Assembly: GCF_037892195.1 (NCBI RefSeq)
Contig: NZ_JATACI010000002.1
Coordinates: 930,001-994,000 of the forward strand
DNA: 64,000 nucleotides
Reading direction: 5' to 3'
DNA from: Yoonia sp. GPGPB17
GTDB lineage: Bacteria > Pseudomonadota > Alphaproteobacteria > Rhodobacterales > Rhodobacteraceae
Shown piece after piece: positions 63,040 through 64,000 of the stretch; within the stretch, counting starts at the first letter, position 1; every line of letters starts with the position of its first letter. The notes under the pieces are model-generated. The model ran no database searches and was not told the DNA's origin. It saw nothing but the letters and a program-made list of their open reading frames with translations. The position numbers and the translations under genes were made by a program.

Positions 63040-64000
63040 CAGAAACTCGTCGAGATCGTCACATCGAAGTTACGGGTTTCATCACGGTCTTGCACATCAA
63101 GCGGTTCTGTAAAGTTGAAACGCAATGGGCCAATCGGCGTTGTCCAGAAAATCGACAGGCCAGCAATTGCGCGGGCTTCGAAATCGTTCAGGATGACGTC
63201 CTCGCCAAAGGTTTCGCCCACGTCCCAGACCGAGCCATAGTCAATGAACGCCCCACCTGAAATGCCATATTCGCTGGGCAGACCCAAGGGAAACTCGGTT
63301 TCAAGGCGCAGCACGGAAAACGCGTTACCGCCAAGCGCATCATCTGTCGCATCGTCGCGGGGGCCGATCCCTCCCGCGTCGAAACCACGCATCAACCGAC
63401 TTCCAAGAAAGAAACGGTCCGTTACGCGGCTATTGCCATCCTGATAGCTGAGCAATCCAGCCTCCAAGGTGGCGCGCAGGATCACATCTTCATTGAAGAT
63501 GCTTGTTTCCGCACCTGCAAGGGCGGTGGTCTTGATAAACTGCGTATCGCCAAAGCCAAACTCCTGGCCGAACCGCAAGACGACGCCGACGTCCGGATTT
63601 AACCCGGTGCGGCGGTTATCATAGCTGTAGGTATACCCAAGGGCGTTGGTCCAAACCCCACCCACCTCGGCCTCTTGACGGATCACTTCACTGGCCGAAC
63701 TCGAAACATCAGACAGGTCAGTGTATTCCAACGCATAGAACAATGATAGACGCCCCAGTTCGCTGACTGGAAAGCTCATCGCGGGGCTAAACCGCAGTGT
63801 CTCTGTGTCATAGAGCGCGTTTTCGTTATCTGTCGTATTGTACGACAAACTCAGTGAGCCGCGCAAATCCCGGCCCAGCAATTGAGGTTCCGTAAAGCGA
63901 AAACCAAAGCGCCGGTTTGATTCTGCGGTCGAGAGATTGAAGTCGAGTCCCTGACCGCGGCCCTGAAAGTTGCTTTGACTGTAGGATGCCAGCAGGCTTG
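63039..64000 (-). CDS. bamA: Outer-membrane assembly factor BamA, 5' part beyond the right edge
   Basis: About 320 codons of the C-terminal barrel are visible to the right edge. The barrel begins with SYSQSNFQGRGQGLDF and GFRFTEPQLLGRD, and the L6 loop region FFLGSRLMRGFDAGGIGPR holds the conserved arginine motif. The terminal strand ETRNFDVTISTSF ends in phenylalanine. POTRA domains and start lie beyond 64000. BamA inserts beta-barrel proteins into the outer membrane. It heads the ompH-fabZ-lpxA-lpxI-lpxB block. Confidence 0.94.
   Translation of the reverse strand, partial: SLLASYSQSNFQGRGQGLDFNLSTAESNRRFGFRFTEPQLLGRDLRGSLSLSYNTTDNENALYDTETLRFSPAMSFPVSELGRLSLFYALEYTDLSDVSSSASEVIRQEAEVGGVWTNALGYTYSYDNRRTGLNPDVGVVLRFGQEFGFGDTQFIKTTALAGAETSIFNEDVILRATLEAGLLSYQDGNSRVTDRFFLGSRLMRGFDAGGIGPRDDATDDALGGNAFSVLRLETEFPLGLPSEYGISGGAFIDYGSVWDVGETFGEDVILNDFEARAIAGLSIFWTTPIGPLRFNFTEPLDVQDRDETRNFDVTISTSF

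Noticed and set aside
1..64000. CRISPR arrays, intact insertion sequences, prophage genes or toxin-antitoxin pairs
   Set aside because: No spaced direct-repeat arrays, no paired terminal inverted repeats and no such gene families were found; the only mobile-element hint is the remnant near tRNA-Asn.

Overview
The window reads as a chromosomal segment of an alphaproteobacterium of the Rhodobacterales, most likely the Roseobacter group. The basis is moderate to high GC, the order dusB-ntrB-ntrC-ntrY-ntrX-trkA-trkH-hfq-hflX, the divergent DUF6456/DUF6477 gene pair, the fused ispDF gene, non-pyrrolysine MttB-type genes beside a dimethylglycine-dehydrogenase-like flavoprotein, and the bamA-ompH-fabZ-lpxA-lpxI-lpxB block. 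There are no rRNA genes, no CRISPR array and no intact insertion sequence.

Layout. 1-2.6 kb: a fatty acid desaturase running off the left edge, a divergent ArsR repressor with an operator-like palindrome between them, and a secreted PilJ/Cache sensor protein. 3-4.6 kb: a secreted PstS-like/OmpA fusion protein. 5-11.3 kb: a complete tripartite tricarboxylate transporter (tctCBA) with a divergent tctD-tctE two-component system and a third gene for a periplasmic binding protein. 11.4-16.1 kb: an FAD/GcvT demethylase-like gene, an MttB-like gene and a TetR regulator in one operon, behind two palindromic operator candidates. 16.1-21.3 kb: an unpaired EnvZ-like kinase, an MBL hydrolase, tRNA-Asn followed by a decayed gene remnant, and a chemoreceptor. 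21.5-28.7 kb: urate and ureide catabolism (puuD, uraH, a puuE-uraD fusion, allA, ureidoglycine aminohydrolase) with an embedded ABC importer. 28.8-40.5 kb: hflX, hfq, trkHA, ntrXY, ntrCB and dusB. 40.7-45.4 kb: ispDF, pgpA, pncC, amtB, a COQ10-like gene, hpt and a 57-residue membrane protein. 45.4-53.2 kb: a cysteine-patterned orphan protein, lipA, the DUF6456/DUF6477 pair, a second MttB-like gene, an exonuclease-family gene and guaA. 53.3-59.3 kb: two methyltransferases, a metallopeptidase-like gene, a diverged 455-bp-period tandem duplication, two EamA transporters and a FadL-type porin. 59.2-64 kb: the lipid A and outer-membrane assembly block.

Functional themes. The urate genes convert urate to 5-hydroxyisourate, OHCU, allantoin and downstream ureides; the ABC importer probably brings in a substrate of that route. 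NtrBC, NtrYX and AmtB handle nitrogen control and ammonium uptake. The TetR operon is a candidate N-methyl demethylation pathway.

A warning for the reader: at least nine genes, including guaA and lipA which are normally essential or nearly so, carry single-base frameshifts, many in homopolymer runs (C5, T6, T8). A tenth has an in-frame stop near its end. The homopolymer cases look like sequencing or assembly errors, so the full-span coordinates given for these genes are corrected readings. The most unusual items are the twin-CX3C cysteine protein at 45.4-46.2 kb, the duplicated divergent gene junction at 55.4-56.3 kb, and the MttB/flavoprotein/TetR operon that lacks a corrinoid protein gene.
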